Shown piece by piece: positions 4,430 to 5,568 of a stretch of 5,568 bases of DNA. The DNA lies in assembly GCA_025933895.1 (NCBI GenBank), contig JAICZB010000176.1, positions 1-5,568 of the forward strand. The letters are read 5' to 3'. Made by a program: the position numbers and the translations under genes. Each line of letters starts with the position of its first letter. Position 1 is the stretch's first letter. Under the pieces are notes generated by a model. The model did no database searches, was not told the DNA's origin, and saw nothing but the letters and a program-made list of their open reading frames with translations. This DNA is from Thermoleophilia bacterium (lineage in GTDB: Bacteria > Actinomycetota > Thermoleophilia > Gaiellales > Gaiellaceae).

Positions 4430-5568
4430 TCACAGTTCGATGGTACGGCCGGGCGCGAAGGCCTCCAGGAAGCGGCGGTCGTGGGTGACGAGGATCACCG
4501 TGCCGTCGTAGCCGGCCAGGGCGCGCTCGAGCTCCTCGATCGCCTCCACGTCCAGGTGGTTCGTCGGCTCGTCGAGGACGAGGCAGTTGACGCCGCGGGC
4601 CGTGAGAAGCGCGAGGCCGGCGCGCGTGCGCTCGCCGGGTGAGAGCGAGGCGGCCGGGCGGAGGACGTCGTCCGCGCCGAGGCCGAACTTCGCGAGCAAC
4701 GTGCGCGCGGTTCCCTCCTCGTAGTCGCGGAAGACCTCGAGCAGCGTCTGCGGCCCGGTGAGCGCGGCGCGGTCCTGCTCGAGCTCGCCGAGGACGACGC
4801 CGGGACCGAGCCAGCGAGTGCCGGCGGCGAGCGGGAGCCGGCCGAGGAGCGCGTCGAGCAGCGTCGTCTTGCCGCTGCCGTTCGGCCCGGCGATCGCGAG
4901 GCGGTCGCCCCAGCCGACGGCGAGATCGAGCGGGCCGAGCCGGAACGAGCCGCGGGCGACGACCGCGTCCTCGAGCCGCACGACGGACTCGCCGCTGCGC
5001 GCGGCAGCGGCGAGGGAGAGGTGGAGCTCCCAGGGCTCGTACGGCTTCTCGACGGCCTCTACCTGCGCGAGCTTCGCGGCATACGTGCGCTTCACGTCCT
5101 TCGACTTCTTCTTCTTGCGGCCTTGCCCGTAGCCGCGCCTCTCCCACTCCGCCATGCGGCGCTGCTGCTCCTCGACGCGCCGGCGCTCGGCGACCGACGA
5201 CTCCCAGCGCCGGTAGTGGCGTTCACGCTGCCGCTCGCGCTCGGCCTCGTAGTCGCCCCAGCCGCCGCTGTACTCGGTTGTCCCGCGCGACCACTCGTCG
5301 AGCTCGACGATGCGGGTGACCGTGCGGTCGAGGAAGGCGCGGTCGTGGGACACGAGCACGACCGAGCCGGGATGCGACGCGAGCCCGCGCTCGAGCCAGG
5401 CGAGGCCGGCGAAGTCGAGGTCGTTCGTCGGCTCGTCGAGCAGGAGCACGTCGAACTCTCCGCGGAGCACCTCGGCGAGCGCCGCCCGCGTCTCCTCACC
5501 GCCGGAGCGCGAGCCGGCGGCGTTCCGCTCCTGCGCGAGGTATCCCACCGCGAGCGTCGGCGGCGAGC
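4430..5568 (-). CDS. ABC-F family ATPase, N-terminus outside the window
   Basis: Tandem-ABC soluble ATPase of the ABC-F type (ribosome-associated translation or antibiotic-resistance factors; no transmembrane domain). The frame is open to the window edge, so the first Walker A is not seen. Residues are counted from the in-frame GTG at 5548, which is not the true start. Domain 1 shows GYLAQE (2-7, Q-loop), signature SGGEETR (15-21), Walker B DVLLLDEPTNDLD (33-45) and switch SHDR (67-70). A charged coiled-coil linker (about 98-170) carries KKKK at 145-148, the ribosome-facing region in this family. Domain 2 has Walker A GPNGSGKTT (221-229), signature LSPGERTR (302-309), Walker B CLVLDEPTNHLD (322-333) and THDR (355-358). 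Catalytic Glu follows both Walker B motifs. Domain 1 appears to lack most of the helical subdomain between Q-loop and signature (11 residues against roughly 60-80 in relatives). The subfamily and any resistance role cannot be told from this. Confidence 0.93.
   Translation of the reverse strand, partial: SPPTLAVGYLAQERNAAGSRSGGEETRAALAEVLRGEFDVLLLDEPTNDLDFAGLAWLERGLASHPGSVVLVSHDRAFLDRTVTRIVELDEWSRGTTEYSGGWGDYEAERERQRERHYRRWESSVAERRRVEEQQRRMAEWERRGYGQGRKKKKSKDVKRTYAAKLAQVEAVEKPYEPWELHLSLAAAARSGESVVRLEDAVVARGSFRLGPLDLAVGWGDRLAIAGPNGSGKTTLLDALLGRLPLAAGTRWLGPGVVLGELEQDRAALTGPQTLLEVFRDYEEGTARTLLAKFGLGADDVLRPAASLSPGERTRAGLALLTARGVNCLVLDEPTNHLDVEAIEELERALAGYDGTVILVTHDRRFLEAFAPGRTIEL

Noticed and set aside
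4040..4642. Open frame on the plus strand (200 codons) opposite the CinA-type and ABC-F genes
   Set aside because: Crosses two real genes and the gap between them, with no domain in its translation.
1..5568. CRISPR, insertion sequence, tRNA, toxin-antitoxin or phage-defence system
   Set aside because: No regularly spaced repeats, terminal inverted repeats, transposase, tRNA cloverleaf or defence-type domains were seen; all long stretches are accounted for by the genes listed.

Overview
The window is about 5.6 kb of very GC-rich bacterial DNA, tightly packed, with several GTG starts and short or overlapping gene junctions. The gene families (a Rieske protein with a DUF2231 membrane half, an Rv1855c-type F420-dependent LLM oxidoreductase, a PadR/HAAS pair, an actinobacterial-style ABC-F) point to an actinomycetote. 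My best guess is a Thermoleophilia/Gaiellales-like environmental lineage, but this rests on family style only and no marker gene is present.

Left block (1-2077, minus strand). A probable operon reads leftward: a PadR-type repressor (1763-2077), a HAAS-like polytopic membrane protein (951-1766) joined to it by a GTGA stop/start overlap, a DUF2231 plus Rieske [2Fe-2S] membrane protein (58-912), and possibly a further gene whose first 16 codons reach the window edge (1-48). A good sigma70-type promoter (TTGACC, 17 bp, TAGTAT) lies 8 bases before the PadR ATG, so the operon is probably transcribed as a leaderless mRNA. PadR could repress its own promoter and thereby the membrane and Rieske genes.

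Middle block (2132-3684, plus strand). Starting 54 bp away and divergently, an F420-dependent LLM-class oxidoreductase (2132-3049) is followed after 32 bp by a TMEM175-family potassium-channel-like protein (3082-3684). The two may be cotranscribed. The short divergent region holds small direct repeats that could be operator sites.

Right block (3643-5568, minus strand). An ABC-F ATPase (4430-5568, N-terminus outside the window) is followed 34 bp downstream by a stand-alone CinA N-terminal (COG1058) protein (3643-4395). The 3' end of the latter overlaps the TMEM175 gene tail-to-tail by 42 bp.

I see no tRNA, rRNA, CRISPR array, insertion sequence or obvious defence system. The points most worth a second look are the PadR-HAAS-Rieske/DUF2231 operon with its leaderless promoter, the apparent loss of most of the helical subdomain in the first ABC domain of the ABC-F protein, and a start-codon hairpin at the CinA-type gene.
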